From the NCBI GenBank assembly GCA_013399695.1, contig VXAU01000310.1, positions 496,001-560,000 of the forward strand: DNA of 64,000 bases, read 5' to 3'. Shown one piece after another: positions 24,067 through 37,112 of the stretch. The notes under the pieces were generated by a model. The model ran no database searches. It worked only from the letters and a program-made list of their open reading frames with translations, and had not been told where the DNA came from. A program made the translations under genes and the position numbers. Origin of the DNA: Formicarius rufipectus. Taxonomy: Eukaryota; Chordata; Aves; Passeriformes; Formicariidae. Positions within the stretch are counted from its first letter, which is position 1, and the number at the start of each line of letters is the position of its first letter.

Positions 24067-26290
24067 AAGACAAGACCTTGGAATGCAGTGTGAGTGTGTT
24101 AACTAGGATAGCTTCCAACCTCCTGCCTTGTTTGTCAAACTCTGAAAAAAACTTGAGAGACTTGAAGCAGTGTGTATACTAAGGGATTTAACACCTTTTT
24201 GACTTTTTTTTTCTGTTTAGTGGCTTATTAACCCCAAACATTCTAGTTCTGCCCCTGAGCACTCAGATTGTCCTTGGAAATCCTAAAGTTAGTCAGGTGC
24301 AGTATTTAAAGCATATCAGCACCACCATGCTTCACAAGCTTTGCCACTTCACCCTAATGAGCCCTCACTTGAGTGTTCCTAAGAGAAAGGTACAAGAAAA
24401 AAAAGTTCAATGGAAATAATTCAGTATTCTATGGGGACCCTCACTGAAGAGAAGACCTAAACCATCTTCTCTTCTAGGCCTGTGTTCAGCTAACACCACC
24501 TGCTCCAGCTATTTTCAAAAGCTGGGCCATTTGCTGATGAAATAGCTACAGACATTTTGTGCACATTTCATATTTATCAGCAGGTTGCTAACAATGCAGA
24601 AATGAGCAGAGCAGCAATTTGTAGCTGTGCTCTAATACTGCAGCCCTCCTCCTTTTGATTTATGAACTTTTTTTTCTGTATGGATCTGTCTTAATGACAC
24701 TCATTTATTGACAAAAGTCTGCCTTTTATAGACTTGGAATTATTTAGAGGTCAAAAGAATAATTCTTTTAATAATACAGTTTCTGCTTCTTCAGCAATAG
24801 TATTTATGAAACCATATTTCTTTCACTAGGTTATTTCCCTATCTTTAGAACAGCCCATTTCCCTTTTGCTCTGTTAGGCATATTTTAGCAGAAGCAAATG
24901 GATTATTCCCTCATCACACTTCATCGTTCCTCTTGACCTCCTCTCTGAAAATAACAAAGTGATGAGCAAGAAGCCACTGAGAGTTTAACTGATAATCCTT
25001 GCCAGAATGTAATTTTTACCTGCTTTGGGTTTGGACAGTCTAGGTAAACCCTCCTTAAGACCTTGAAGATGTATGGAGTGTGCCCATACTGCAGTGAAGT
25101 GTTCCTATCTCAGCACAGAGACCAGAGTTGGCTGAGCTTTGTATTACCAAAAGCCTGGTTGCACCCACACTTGAAGAAACCTCATTTTGGGCTAAGTCAC
25201 ACCATTAACTGCCAACATACAATACAGATATGACCCAGATTCATCAAGGTGAATGCTTCCCATGTGTGAGATATAACTGAAATTTCATGTTAAAACATAA
25301 CATTTTGTGTTAAAGCATTTATTTTTTTACTGCATACACTTTCATTTCAGTCAGTTCAGGGTTCATCTAGTCACTGGGCTGTCCTGACTGTGGAGCAAGT
25401 CCCTTGTGATGATAAATGCTGTGCTCAAATGACACAGATGAGGATGAGATCAGCTGCTGACACTGACTTGCAGTGCTGGCTCTGACCAAGAGCTCCACCT
25501 CTGTGGGCTGCCCATTCCTTTCTCCTTCCTGTCTGAATCACAGACTCTTTGACCTATCCACCCTATCCTCTACATGTTCACACTTTCAGGAGCTTGAGCT
25601 AGGAGTCCTCAAACTAAAATTTTATAGCAGTTAAGTCATGCAAACAATATTGTCATACAAAGGATAACATGACTATCTAATAACAAACACTGTATCGCAC
25701 TGAAGGTAATACATCTATTGCTAATAGGAATAAAAGGAAGAAAGGAAGAAGGATTCCAAGGAAAATGAAAATGTAAAATAATTCCAAGAACCTCTATAAA
25801 CTCTAATAAACCAAAAAGACTGAATCAACCATCATGTATTCAGTAAAAAAGCAACCCTTGAAAAAAGCATTTTTATTCCCAGCTTTCAACCAAAAAAACT
25901 TGCCTCAAGCTGTAGGCTAGAATAGTTAAACTATTAATATTTTCTAAGACCCTCATGGCTTCTACACAGAGATCATTTTTCCATCTCTAAGATTTTAATT
26001 TATCAAATAGTAATATATCTTTCCATCCCTGTTTCAAGGCTATCATACCAGAAAATGGGCTTATAAGAGCCGACTCCATCTTTCAATAAAGGAACTGATG
26101 AAAATTAAAGCTTTTTCCAAATGTACATTGAAAAATAGTATAGATTCTTTTTTGGACATGTATAGGGTTTGACTGCCCTTCAATTTTTTTTCTTTAGAAA
26201 AGATAAGATAAAGCAATAGTAGTACTTCTACTCTCCCTTTCTTTTCCCAACCCAAACCAAATTTTCTTTTCATGATAAATTCCTCTTTCC
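24067..26290. other. Interval without a supported gene
   Basis: No gene, RNA or clear repeat is seen. No reading frame of note occurs across about 2 kb. Confidence 0.55.
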
Positions 26291-26366
26291 TTGTTGTTTT
26301 TGTTTGTTTGTTTGGTTGGTTTTGTTTATTTGGTTGGTTGGTTAGTTGATTGGTGGTTAGTTTTTT
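26291..26366. repeat. T/G-rich simple repeat
   Basis: An irregular run of TTTG and TTGG units, the complement of the CAAA-type tracts found elsewhere in the window. Confidence 0.8.
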
Positions 26367-26799
26367 GATTTTCTTTTCATTTTTCCCAAGGAAAATGAAA
26401 TAAGGAAGAATGAAGAAATCAGGAAAATGTTAAAATTTTCACTGGAAATCTTATGATAAATGTACCTGTGAAACAGTGATACAATTAAACTACCTTTCTT
26501 TTTGAAATTTAAGAATGAATAACCTCCATTAAAAATTGCAGCATTTTTATTTCCATTTTTTACTATTTCTAACAACATATTTGACAAAAATTTCTGTTCA
26601 CCAGAGAGCCCCAAGAAAGTCTAATGCAAGATCAAAATAGACTGTTACCTCTGCAGTTAGCCAGATAGGTAAATATTAATGACACTATTGATATATGTGT
26701 ATTTTTACTTTTGTGCCAGAGTGTAGTGCCAGTGGGACTGGCAGAAGAGACTGAGCAGGGATAAATGTCTCATGGGGTGACGTTCTTTGGGGTCTGAGC

Positions 26800-27330
26800 C
26801 AGGTGGGCAGAACTGGGGACAGGTAACAGGCTTCAGTGTCATGGGTTTCTGTAGCTGAATTTTAGTAGAAGGGGGGGCTTCCAGGATGGTTTCTGTTAGA
26901 AGCTGCCAGAAGCTTCTCCTGTCCTGTGGAGCCAATGACAGCCAGGGCCAGGAGGGACTTCCTGCTGGTGGACAGAGTTGAGCCAATTAAGAATCATAGT
27001 CATGCCTCTGTGATAACACATTTAAGAATTCAGGAGTGTGGTGTGGTTGGAAATTCCAGCCATGAGATAACAACGCTGAGACCAAGGTTGGAGCAGGAGG
27101 AGGCGAAGGAGGGACCTCATGCAGGAGCAAGGTGGGAGGAAGGACTGAAAGCTATTTCCCCTCCCCCCCCACTCTGTGCAGCCCATGGAGACCATCAGGG
27201 TGCAGAGACCCGACTGCACCCCATGGAGTGACCCACAGGACAAGAGCAATGACAGCAACAACAGCCACCACATTCAGTGATGGCACGACACAGCCAGGGA
27301 TAAGCCAGGTCCAGGATCTGGTCCAGGTTC
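26800..27330 (+). mobile_element. Avian ERV LTR-like block
   Basis: Successive phrases match the layout of an avian ERV LTR family: 'gcttccaggatggtttctgt' (26878), 'tagaagctgccagaagcttc', 'gagccaatgacagccaggg', then 'tgataacacatttaagaa' at about 27010 as a TATA-like element, followed by a GC-rich R/U5-like stretch with 'cagcccatggagaccatcag'. No TG or CA ends or target duplication could be fixed, and similarity may extend from about 26700 to 27600. Frames here (26705-26986, 26926-27231, 27022-27273) are not genes. No retroviral gene is attached. Confidence 0.55.
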
Positions 27331-27600
27331 AACTATGAGCACCTGCAGATGGAGCTTGAGGCAGAGCTAGAGTTTGACCCTCCAGCACTGTGTGTCCAAG
27401 GTCCATACAGGAGAAAGCGTCCAAGACCAGGCCAGAGACAAGTTGCTCACAGTGAGAGTCTGATGTAGGGCAGTGCCGGATGGGATGCCCTGACCTAAGG
27501 TGGAGCTCCCTGGTCCAGCTGTGGTGGTGGAGGTGTCCCCAGCAGGGCTGCCTGTGGCTGCCATGAATTACTGCCCAGGGTGCATGATATTCCACTCAAG

Positions 27601-30600
27601 GTGGTGAAAAGACAGTATGATCCAGCTCATTAGCATGACTCACCATGTTTCCTTTTCCTTTTTTTTGCTGAAGCCAACTAGGGGGAAAACATCCAAACTA
27701 TCTCTGCTCTGGTCATAAAATGCAAATTTGGGCACAGAGCCAAATCTGGACATCCCGGTGTTTCAGTAAATTCAGACAATGATTTAGGTTTAGGCCTATT
27801 TCTCTCTTATCTGTTGACTTGTCTTCAAGTGCTGTCCTGACTTAGAGATCAGAAAAAAAAAAAAAAAAGCCACCCAAGAAGCATTCTGAAGTTACCTAAC
27901 TTCAATCTGAATTCAGATCTAGTCATGCAGATCTCTAATTTTCCTTCGCCATTCTCTGAAAATCCCTTCCTTCCCTCTTAACATGAAACAGTCTAATAAA
28001 CGCATTGTTCGTGAATTCTTTTCCATTATTTTTTCCCTGTTAAACTCCACTACTTCACACTTGCCACGTTCTGACTGAATGGCCCTTCTTAGCCTAAAAG
28101 TTAGAAAAGGAATCAGCAAAAGAAAAGAGGAGGGGGGTGGATCTCAAGCGTTGCAGTTATGCTAATACAACATGGAGCACAATCAGGAGCTGCCAGGAAG
28201 GGCTGATTAATAATGAGAGGAATATAGGTCTTAATTTTGCAGAAGTACATTACTTCTCACACAGATTTAAAATTTAGGGCTCATGGCCATAGAGCAGCAG
28301 TTAAGGGAGCAGAACAACTCATAAAGCAGGCAGAGGTTATAGCTAGTTATTGACAGCACAATCATCATATGCCATTGTAAAGCAACTGAACACAATCATA
28401 AAAAGTCATCCACTATATAACCAAGGCCACAGGCCCTGTGTTCAGATTATATTGAAGGTGAGATATGATGATGCCACAGTGTTTCAAATTTTTATTGACA
28501 TCCTGGCCTTGAGAATTAGGAGATGTCAGAATGCATCTGTGTATTCAGAGAAAGACAATGATATCCCCTACCCTATCTCAGTTATACTGAACAGCTTACT
28601 TGCACTGCAGTGCAGGTGAAAATGAGAAAAGAAAAAGAATGCCACATTAGAGTAGCAGCAACCCAAATAAGACCAGGCAGTCCAGAGTCGTCTGACAGAG
28701 CATGGACCAGAAAACCAATTATTAACTACATGACAATGTGGTATGATCTCAATTCACAGTAGCAGGTACTGCACATGGGCATAACACAGGCCGACTTTGA
28801 CCCACAGGGTTTGAAAGACAAAGATTAGAGGACAAACAACAGATGAACATAAAACAAGAAGTTACTGCGGTCCAGATGATGCGCCTCTGGTAAAAAATGT
28901 TATCTCCGAGTTTTGCTGAATGCATTTGATTTTTGGTATTTTTCACTTCTAGGTTGCCTCCATAACAGTTTGCAATACCCAAAGGCTCATCTTCTGCTGT
29001 CATTCACTAGAATACATGTCCAATAAGCAAGGGAGATCAGAGCCTGCATTTATTCAGTACCCATTCACTCCAGAAACCACAACTCATAAATGCCCTTCTC
29101 AAAGAAATCAAAATATGAATTTAAACTACTTGGCCAGAGCTATTAGCAGGGCTAAGCACTGACCTATGAGTCCTGCCCACCAGTTCTGAGTTAAAGTCAT
29201 TTGACCACATTCCCTCTTGGAGGCTAGAGCCAACTAATTATTTCCTGTTTGTAATTACTTCAAGCCTCCTGCTTTTTACACATTATCATGGTCCACAGGT
29301 GCAGAGTAAGTTGTGACACTTCTTGGGGCTCTCATTGCTGAACAGGCTTGGGTAACAACACTCATTAGTTGTTGTCTGATGTCAGAGCTGATGAATGCCT
29401 TTTCCTCTTGAAAAATTGTAATGAGCAGAAAAAGCACAACAACATAAATCTAAGGCAGTGACAGTAACTGTGGCCAGAATCAGGAACAGCTCACACATAA
29501 CCAAAGTCTGAACGAGCATTTGAGACTGTTCCTCTGAAACTCACAGTCTAGTGCTGATAGGGATCTGCACATTTCACAGCTCCCGTCGCCATCCCCTGGT
29601 CATCCAACAAGATGGAAAAGTAACCTTGTTGACTCCAATGACCTCTTAGTGCCAGGGAAAAGAAAAAAAAAAAAAAAAAAAGCAGCAGGTTTAACTGTGC
29701 ATTGGGACATTAATTTTAAAAAGACTTCAAAGGCATGCAAGCACACTGCATGACCCAGAGCAGTCAGTTTTCTTCTCTTCTTTGAGGAAGTTACTAACCC
29801 AATTTCAATCCTACAGATAAAAGTATTTTATGGTTCCAAAAGTCTCTCTTTCAAGTGGGGTTTAAGCACAATCATAGGAAAGGCTGCATCTTATGTTTGT
29901 GGCCACCAAATTCATCCAGTGCCTCTTTTATCTCCACATTTGGGGAGAGAAAAGAAAAGAAGGAGAATTATTTAATCTTGTCAGTAATCTTCTTGTTAGT
30001 CTCAAAATAGAGACTGAAAAAAAGCTAAATCCCAAAGAAACAAGTCCCAGAAATTTGTATGGAAAAGTCTAGTGCAGGGATCAGCAGTTTTTGAGGCCAA
30101 GTTGCTGCTGTAAGAAAGTCCACAGGCAGCTTTGGGGTGGAAGAGAGACTAAAGTAATCTTTTTTTCCCCCTGAGATTTCTGGAGCATTGCACAATTCCT
30201 GTGTTGGGATAGGCCCTGTCTCGTTGCAGGGGCATGGGTGCCCATATTCCTCAGCTTTTTTTTCCAGGAGGGAAGGTCAATTTTAGGGCTCAGGGACAAA
30301 CACATTCCTGCATAGATGATTGCTTCCCACCTTTTGTGGTCCACAGCTGGCTTTAACCTCTCAGCAAAAATGATTTGTGAGCTAGGAGCACATCCTGCAA
30401 ACTGTGCAAGAGCACAATCACTGGGAAAAACTCAAGGCAGTGCAGCCTCAGAGGCAGTAAGGAGTTGTTAGAGCCTTGGGCCATGCTCTTAGCCCAGATT
30501 GTTTTCTCCTCTGCTCTCGCATACAGGAAAGTCAGAACCATTAATCCTCTTGTGAAAAAGAAGCACCTAAGAAAAGCTGTGGAGCAGAGAACAGTGCTGT

Positions 30601-31355
30601 ATACTCTCCTTTAGCAGTCCCAGGATTTTATTTGTGTTTGCCATCCCTTCAGTGCAAGAAACGGGAGCCTCTGTAGCTGTCAGTCTTTGGGGAGAACCAC
30701 AGAGTGCCCATCAAATCATTAGGGATTCTTGTTACTTGCATAATGATGTGTAGGATTTTAATGTAAACTATTCACTGAGCATCCTGACAGGTAATATGGG
30801 ATTGGAGTAGAAACCTGAGAAAAGTGAAAGCCAGGCAGCCGTCCTTGCTGCCAACACATCAGTATTTCCACAACAGCTAAGTGGAGGATTCAGAAGGAAC
30901 CACTTTGCCTTTAAACCCTTTCCCTTCAAACAAGTGCCAGTTCTGCTTCCACAATTATGTGTTGCTGTCTAAAGCAGTCTGTACAGTTCTGCCACAGTCC
31001 CATTATTAACGGCTGTCTCATTAGCTACTGTTGATTCATAGCTTTGTGCTGACAAAATAAAATGATTGCTGCAATGTTGATCAACATATTTGGAGTTTTG
31101 CTGAGATGGCCACATTGGAGATATTGGTTCCCATAAATACCTTCCTTTTCCTCTAAATTTCAATAGCATAGACTGCAAAACAGCTCCCTGAAACCAGACT
31201 GTTGTCACTATAGATTACTATCTGAAATTAATACTGGCTTTGCCTACAAACTCACGATGCTTCCTAGGAGCTCATTTCTATATCTAACAATTACAACAAC
31301 TTTTTTGGTTTTAAATGTTTTTCTGAAACTTAAGGAGCAAATGAGCCAATGCTAT
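27601..31355. other. Interval without a supported gene
   Basis: No gene supported. Oligo-A runs lie near 27850-27867 and 29665-29682. Confidence 0.5.
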
Positions 31356-31359
31356 CTTG

Positions 31360-31465
31360 AAGTTCTTCTCTATGGTGACCCATGACAAGACTCAAGGAAA
31401 TGGCCTGAAATTAGGTGAGGGCAGCTTTAGATTAGCTATTAGAAAAAGGTTCTTTACCCAGAGGG
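31360..31465 (+). mobile_element. CR1 LINE 3' fragment, 5' portion of split copy
   Basis: Text such as 'aatggcctgaaattaggtga' followed by 'ggttctttacccagaggg' matches the end of CR1 ORF2. It is interrupted at 31465, in the middle of the familiar phrase 'agggtg...gggcactgg', and resumes at 32250. Confidence 0.85.
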
Positions 31466-32249
31466 TGTTCCACCTCCTACTTGCAGCAGCTGAGACCAGT
31501 TTATCACTGTGTGGGTGTAACCAAAACTGTGCACTCTACACCCCCTATGCCATTTCTGATAAATTGTTAATAATGGATCATTTGCAGCAGCTGCCCAGGG
31601 CACTTCTGACACATCAGGCTACAAGATGGGTGTTAAAGAACCCTGCAAGGCATGAGAATGTTTCTGTCTTCACAGAAGTGACTCAGCTGTGATAACTCAC
31701 CTCTGAGGAGGCATCAGCACCTTCACACTCAGCCTGACAAGTTGTGTCTGCTTAATGGGCCATTAAGGACTGCAATAGGCAGTTGCAATGACCTAGACCA
31801 CCAAAGATTCCAAAATATCCCATGACTCACAGAGTTAAATCACCCATTGTGAAAATCCTCACTCTGGGGGAGGTACTGGGCATTGCCACCTGAACCTAAG
31901 CATTTATAATTGTCAGGTTTTGGGACTCCTGGTACCACCCTTTGCATCCACAGGAGGACCAGAACCTCACTAAGACTGTGACTGCCACTCTCAACAAAAC
32001 TGCAGCCATCATCCTCATCAACAGGTTTTCCTCTCCTTTTACTTTGCACTTAGAGGGACCACATGGTGCTCAGCACAGGGGCTAATGAACACCATTCTGT
32101 TCATGACCCAGGGTGTTGGATTATGCATCTGTTTCTTTTTCTCTGTATCATTGTATTTATTGTAAAATTTTTAAGTAAATTGTAACTCTGATTTTTAATC
32201 TCTTTTGAGCTGGATCCATTTATCATGCCAGTTTACCTCTAAACTAGCA
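31466..32249. mobile_element. Solitary ERV LTR inserted in a CR1
   Basis: A 784-bp block begins TGTTCCACC and ends AACTAGCA, so it has retroviral TG...CA ends. It sits precisely inside a CR1 copy. The flanking 5-mers are GAGGG (31461-31465) and CAGGG (32250-32254), a near-perfect target duplication with one mismatch. Internal phrases such as 'cagcagctgcccagggcact' and 'aaaactgcagccatcatcct' are familiar from avian ERV LTRs. The transcriptional orientation is not clear from sequence. The frames inside (31357-31692 and 31840-32049) are not genes. Confidence 0.75.
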
Positions 32250-32445
32250 CAGGGCACTGGAATAGGCTCCCCAGGGAAGAGGTCACAGCACCAAGCCTGC
32301 CAGAGTTCAACAAGTGTTTGGATGATACTCTCAAACACATGGTGTTACTCTTAGGCATGGTCCTGTGTAGGGCTAAGGATTGGACTCGATGATCCTTATG
32401 GGTCCCCTCCAACTCAGCGTATTTTGTGATTCTGTGATTCCAACT
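32250..32445 (+). mobile_element. CR1 LINE 3' fragment, 3' portion of split copy
   Basis: This continues the copy cut at 31465: 'gggcactggaataggctccc', then 'attggactcgatgatcctta' and the 3' end 'gtgattctgtgattcc' at about 32435. Removing the LTR restores one CR1. Confidence 0.9.
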
Positions 32446-32450
32446 TGTCT

Positions 32451-33860
32451 CACCTCAGAAATGGCTGAGATAGCTTTTGGAGCCAAAGGCAGGATATCCC
32501 TGACTCCAGCCTACTCAGAGCAAACAACTGAGATGCTCTTTGGTGAATACACAGTTCAGAACTCATCTGCACTTTTGGAGGATTTTTGTGTTTTCAAATT
32601 ACCTTTTACAACAGGCTGAACGTTTGCCAAATAGGGAGCTTTAGGTTTGCTGTGTTCCTTGCAAGCTACTGGGTACTGCCGGGGCTACAGATGAGCAGCA
32701 ATCACCTCTGCAGCACCCAGCCAGGGCTACCTGGCAGGGAGGACATGCCATCATCCCTAAGCTCCAAATGGCCATGTGGCAGCGAGACCCAGTCTGTTCT
32801 CTGCTAGTTCTGTCCTGATCTTTTTCGTCCTTTGTGGACTCTCATTGCAAGTATACCAAGACAGATGTATCCATAGCCCTGCTTTTCATATCATGCTTCC
32901 AAAATTGCCAGCACAAAAGCAGGCGCAAAACGTCAAGCCCCTTTCTCACTGGGATGGTACCACTGCACTTGACACAGCTTATTCCTCAGTCATGTATTTT
33001 ATTTCTCTCAAAACACATCTCTTCACCAGAATTCCCCTCTGCAAAATGGTCCCCTGCCTTGTTTTCCTGCCCCCACGGCAGCATAGCTGCCAGCACCATC
33101 TCAGTGCTTGCTGGCATCCCAGGGCTGGCTCACTGCATCACTGCATCCTGCATCACTCATGCCACAGCTTGCAGGCAAGAGTAGTTATTCACTTCACTTC
33201 ACTTCCCCCCATTTACCTCAATTGCCTCATCTGTAAAACATAGATAACATTTCTCTAGCTCGCAGGAGACGATGATGATATTATTTATATCCAGACTCAC
33301 GTTCAGACTACGCAGCTGTAAACACCCAATGATATTACATAAATGTCATTAGTGCAACCACTCGCAAGAACGTGGGAGGATTTGTGTAAAGGCACAAACA
33401 GGGACATTCAGCGGAGGAGGAACACTTTTGTATTCTGCATTAATCTAAACACAACATATATGATAAAAATAATTACTGGCGTGCCTTTTTTAGGTCCCTC
33501 CTGGCAACTATTGCAAGAAATTATTTCTGCTCAAAACTTTAACATTTGCATTAGTCTTTGATTTGAATGAGAGACAGAAAAAAATGTAGTGAGTAAGGCA
33601 AGCACTTCTCTAGTATTTGCTGCGTCTTGTTCCTAAAGGCGGAGCTTGCTTACAACAAGGAAAATCAGCAAATATTTTCCTCTCCTTCAGAAATTCCCCT
33701 TAATCTCTGTAAAACACAAGTGGTGACTGGTGAAGGTTTGAGTCATAGACTGATGCCTGCCCCAAATCTTGGGGCTTTTGAAGCTGCTCAGCCATAGCCA
33801 GGTCAATAGACACACTAGGTTGTGCACAATTGACTCCAAAGGTTTTTTGCAGGCTCCAGA
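32451..33860. other. Interval without a supported gene
   Basis: No gene supported. Plus frames at 32776-33243 and 32834-33184 overlap in different frames and lack splice support. Confidence 0.5.
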
Positions 33861-33863
33861 AAG

Positions 33864-33962
33864 ATGGGATTTGTTCTATTGGATCAAACCAAAAAGGCAT
33901 GCAGTCCAGGATCCTGTTTCCAACGCAGGACAATACCAGATGTTTCAGAGGTTAGATGCCAT
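33864..33962 (-). mobile_element. Ancient CR1 relic
   Basis: The phrases 'tattggatcaaaccaaaaag', 'atcctgtttccaacgcagga' and 'ataccagatgtttcagagg' match the antisense of an old CR1 lineage shared by reptiles and birds. It is short and diverged. Confidence 0.5.
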
Positions 33963-36460
33963 TTAAGCCCCAGTGACTTCTTTGTGCAATAAATTTGAAC
34001 GGTGTGGACTTATATTGCTACCTGCTGAGAAGAAAATTGGAGATATGGAAATTACATTTTGTAGTTGAAATGCAATTCAGTCCAGAGATATAGTGAACTG
34101 GAGCACTGTGAGAAATGGTTTGAAGGTCTGGAAAAGCAGAGTTGTGAAATCCTGTGCGGTAGTGTAGCCATCTAGTGATCATTTCTAGAAGGCTCTCTTT
34201 TTCTTGGGGAAATGTGATGCAACACACTGAGAGACAGAGATGATGATGTTGTTTGAAATGAAGAAGTGATGGTGAAGATCTGAGAGTAACAAGATGCTGT
34301 ATGGGTGGGGGTAACATTTACAAAGCTGGAAAACATGATTATAAGAGTTTGGTGATTCTGAAGGATCAAAAGGTTTATCTGCAGCCTGCCTGCCACCTGT
34401 GAGAACATTTGCACAATACAAGGAATCAAAAAAACATTATCCAGAGAAGAGAGAGCTTGTGTGCCAGAAGACATTCAGAAGTGCTTGCAAATTGCAAGTG
34501 AGCATCTGAAGAGTGAGACATGGGCAGCAGGACTAAAATTCTCTTCCTGGTTGCTCACAGAATGCCTATTCAACCTCAGCTGAAAAAGAATAAACCCAAC
34601 CAGAAACAAATATCTTTTTCCTAGATCTCAGGCGAAAGATTTTATTCTTTTTTCAGATGGAAAAAAAAACATGGAGATTCCCCCAGGTGCAAACTCTCCC
34701 AGGGTTTTGAGAAAAAGGATTGTATGCCTGACTGATACAGCAGGGATAATTACCATATCGATGCATTTATGTCTAGGCAAAGCATAGTGTCAGCCAGCAG
34801 CATACTGCTGAAACAAAAGCCATGCACCACTTTACATCACATGAGGAACTAAAAATCAGCAAGGCAACTCTAAAGCTACGAACTGAAGTCACTAAACCAG
34901 AACCAAGATGAAATTGTCCCATGCCTTGGCCTTTGCCATGGCCATGGCTTGTCCCTTATCCCACCACAGCTTCCCTGTGAGCCATGTTCTGTCCCACACC
35001 ATCTCTGGTAACTGAAGAGTAGTTTAAGCTCTGAAACTGGTGGCTTAAGAGACCTATCCATTCCTCAGTGTTTTTAACAATGGTTATTATGATTGCTCTG
35101 GATATTCTTGATAGGCAGACATAAGGAGATCAAGAGAGTGTGGCACGAGTTACAGTAATTAGCACAATAATTGAAATTACAGGCTTAATAAAGTATTTCA
35201 GTATCATACCATGGCAATCTGCTCAATAGTTTAGTTATAAGCAGACAGAGAAAGAGAGTGTTTAGTCTTTTCAGTACTGAATTCCACCTCCTAGTCCTAG
35301 CATTCTTACTTCATAAAACAGAGAAAACAGAAATTCTACCCTGTCTTGTATCTGGACTATAATTTCTTTATTATTTTTTAATTAAAACCCTTTTAGTCAT
35401 TTTAATAAAAACCTTTTTTTTGTCTCCTTTCTAAGAAACATATAGACCCTGTTCCATTTGTGCCACTTTCCCCATGCCCTTAGAACACCATAATTGCCAT
35501 TCCTGCTCTTGTCCTGCATAACATGTATGTGTGATTAAAACACAGAGCGAACTTCTCTGGGACTTAGCACCACCAGTTATAATGGTGCTATAGTGGGTAT
35601 GTCACTACAATACCAGGCCTCTCCCCATCCACATAGTAACACAAATCATCTGTGTGTTATAAGGACACTCAGATCTAGCTGCAGCTCTATTTTTTCTTGG
35701 CTTATTCCTAGACTACTCTGGGCTCTGGCCATATATAACAAAAGCACTGGAGTGACAATAATTGTGTAGTTTCCACTGCACAGTCACAATGTTCAGAAGA
35801 TTGCTACACCTGTGGAGCCCTCTGCTACTCAGCTGGGTGTTGCATCCTTTCTCTTTCTGTCCTGTGTCTCATTCTCATGATCTAGTAGAGACTGTGAAAC
35901 AAACCTCTTCAGCAAGTTATGAAGGCATCGAAACTTATGCTGGTTAGTTGGGAGAGTTTGGAATTTCAACTAGTCTGTAGCAGATAGTGACATCTGGGCT
36001 CAGTCTTAGAAAGGAAGGGAAAGTAGGTAGTAGAGACAGAGATTGCAGATAAAAAGAATAATTACACATAGAGTCATGCAGGCTTACTTAGAATTAAATA
36101 AAGGAATTGTATTTATTCACTGATGAACAATAAAGAAGCAAGCAATGTTAAACCTGAGATTAATTTCCTCCTCTCCTCTGCCCAAGAGCCACATTAAATA
36201 TGCAGAATAAAAATATGAAATAACAAAAGAAAACCAATAACCAGGTATAATTCAAGTCTTAGGCTAGTTGTTGTCTTTTTCTTTATAAATCACTCCCACT
36301 ACCACAGAATTTTCCTGAAATCGTTGTTGTTCACAGATTTTCACAAACTGTTTTGATGGTCCTGCATGTGGCACTAGAAAGGGAGTAGGTGTCTTAATTT
36401 TCTCAGTACATAGTCAAAGGCAGCTTTCAGAAAGAAGATCCCAACAGGGGGCCGGTGGTT
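33963..36460. other. Interval without a supported gene
   Basis: No gene, RNA or clear repeat is seen. Confidence 0.5.
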
Positions 36461-36464
36461 GTCT

Positions 36465-36905
36465 ACCATTCTTCACAGTTGCTATCAGGAAGCAGCCTCT
36501 AATCCTTTAAGCGTGGTCTAAATTCTCCAGTTCTGGATGCATTACCTTGAATTTGGCTGCATCAAAAAGTATCTAGCTTCAAAAAGTCTAGCTTTGTCAA
36601 GTAATTCAGTCCAGTCTGTAGAACGAGGCTGTCCTTATTTTTCACCCTTATGTCATCCACCAATTTTATTAGCAGTGATTTTATACATTCTTATGGAAGA
36701 TTGGGGGGAATACAAAAGGAACTGAGCCAAGAACTGATCTCTGGGGATATGCTTCTTTTGCAAGATGATTCCTCATTTGCAACTATTACTTGAGAATTAT
36801 TTGTGAGGTGGCTTTAACCCATTTAAAATGTGCTGGGTTTAGTTTACTCACTGCTAATCTTTAATTAGAATCTTCTGTGGCACCAAGTCTAACACCTGAC
36901 ACATG
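36465..36905 (-). mobile_element. Ancient CR1 relic, minus strand
   Basis: In order on the plus strand are 'ggatgcattaccttgaattt', 'gtcatccaccaattttatta', 'aactgatctctggggatatg', 'tttaacccatttaaaatgtg' and 'tctgtggcaccaagtctaac'. This is the phrase order of the antisense 3' half of an old reptile-type CR1. It is too diverged to be read as protein. Confidence 0.55.
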
Positions 36906-36990
36906 ATGAGAAGTACATTACATGAACATAATCAACAAAACTGTAATCACATCACAAAGCTATTTAAATTCCATAAGATGTGCTTTCCAC

Positions 36991-37112
36991 AAAAACAAAC
37001 AAACAAATAAACCCAAAAAAAACCCAAAAAAACAAACCAAACCAAAAACAAACAAAAAAAAACCCCCCCACCCACACACAAAAAGCCCCCCCCCCGAAAA
37101 AAAACCATAAAA
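36991..37112. repeat. A/C-rich low-complexity tract
   Basis: A mixture of CAAA units, oligo-A and oligo-C. Frames across it (lysine and asparagine-rich on plus, phenylalanine-rich on minus) are composition artefacts. Confidence 0.85.

Noticed and set aside
26705..27595. Several 65-101-codon frames on both strands
   Set aside because: They lie in the ERV LTR-like block and are explained by its higher GC content.
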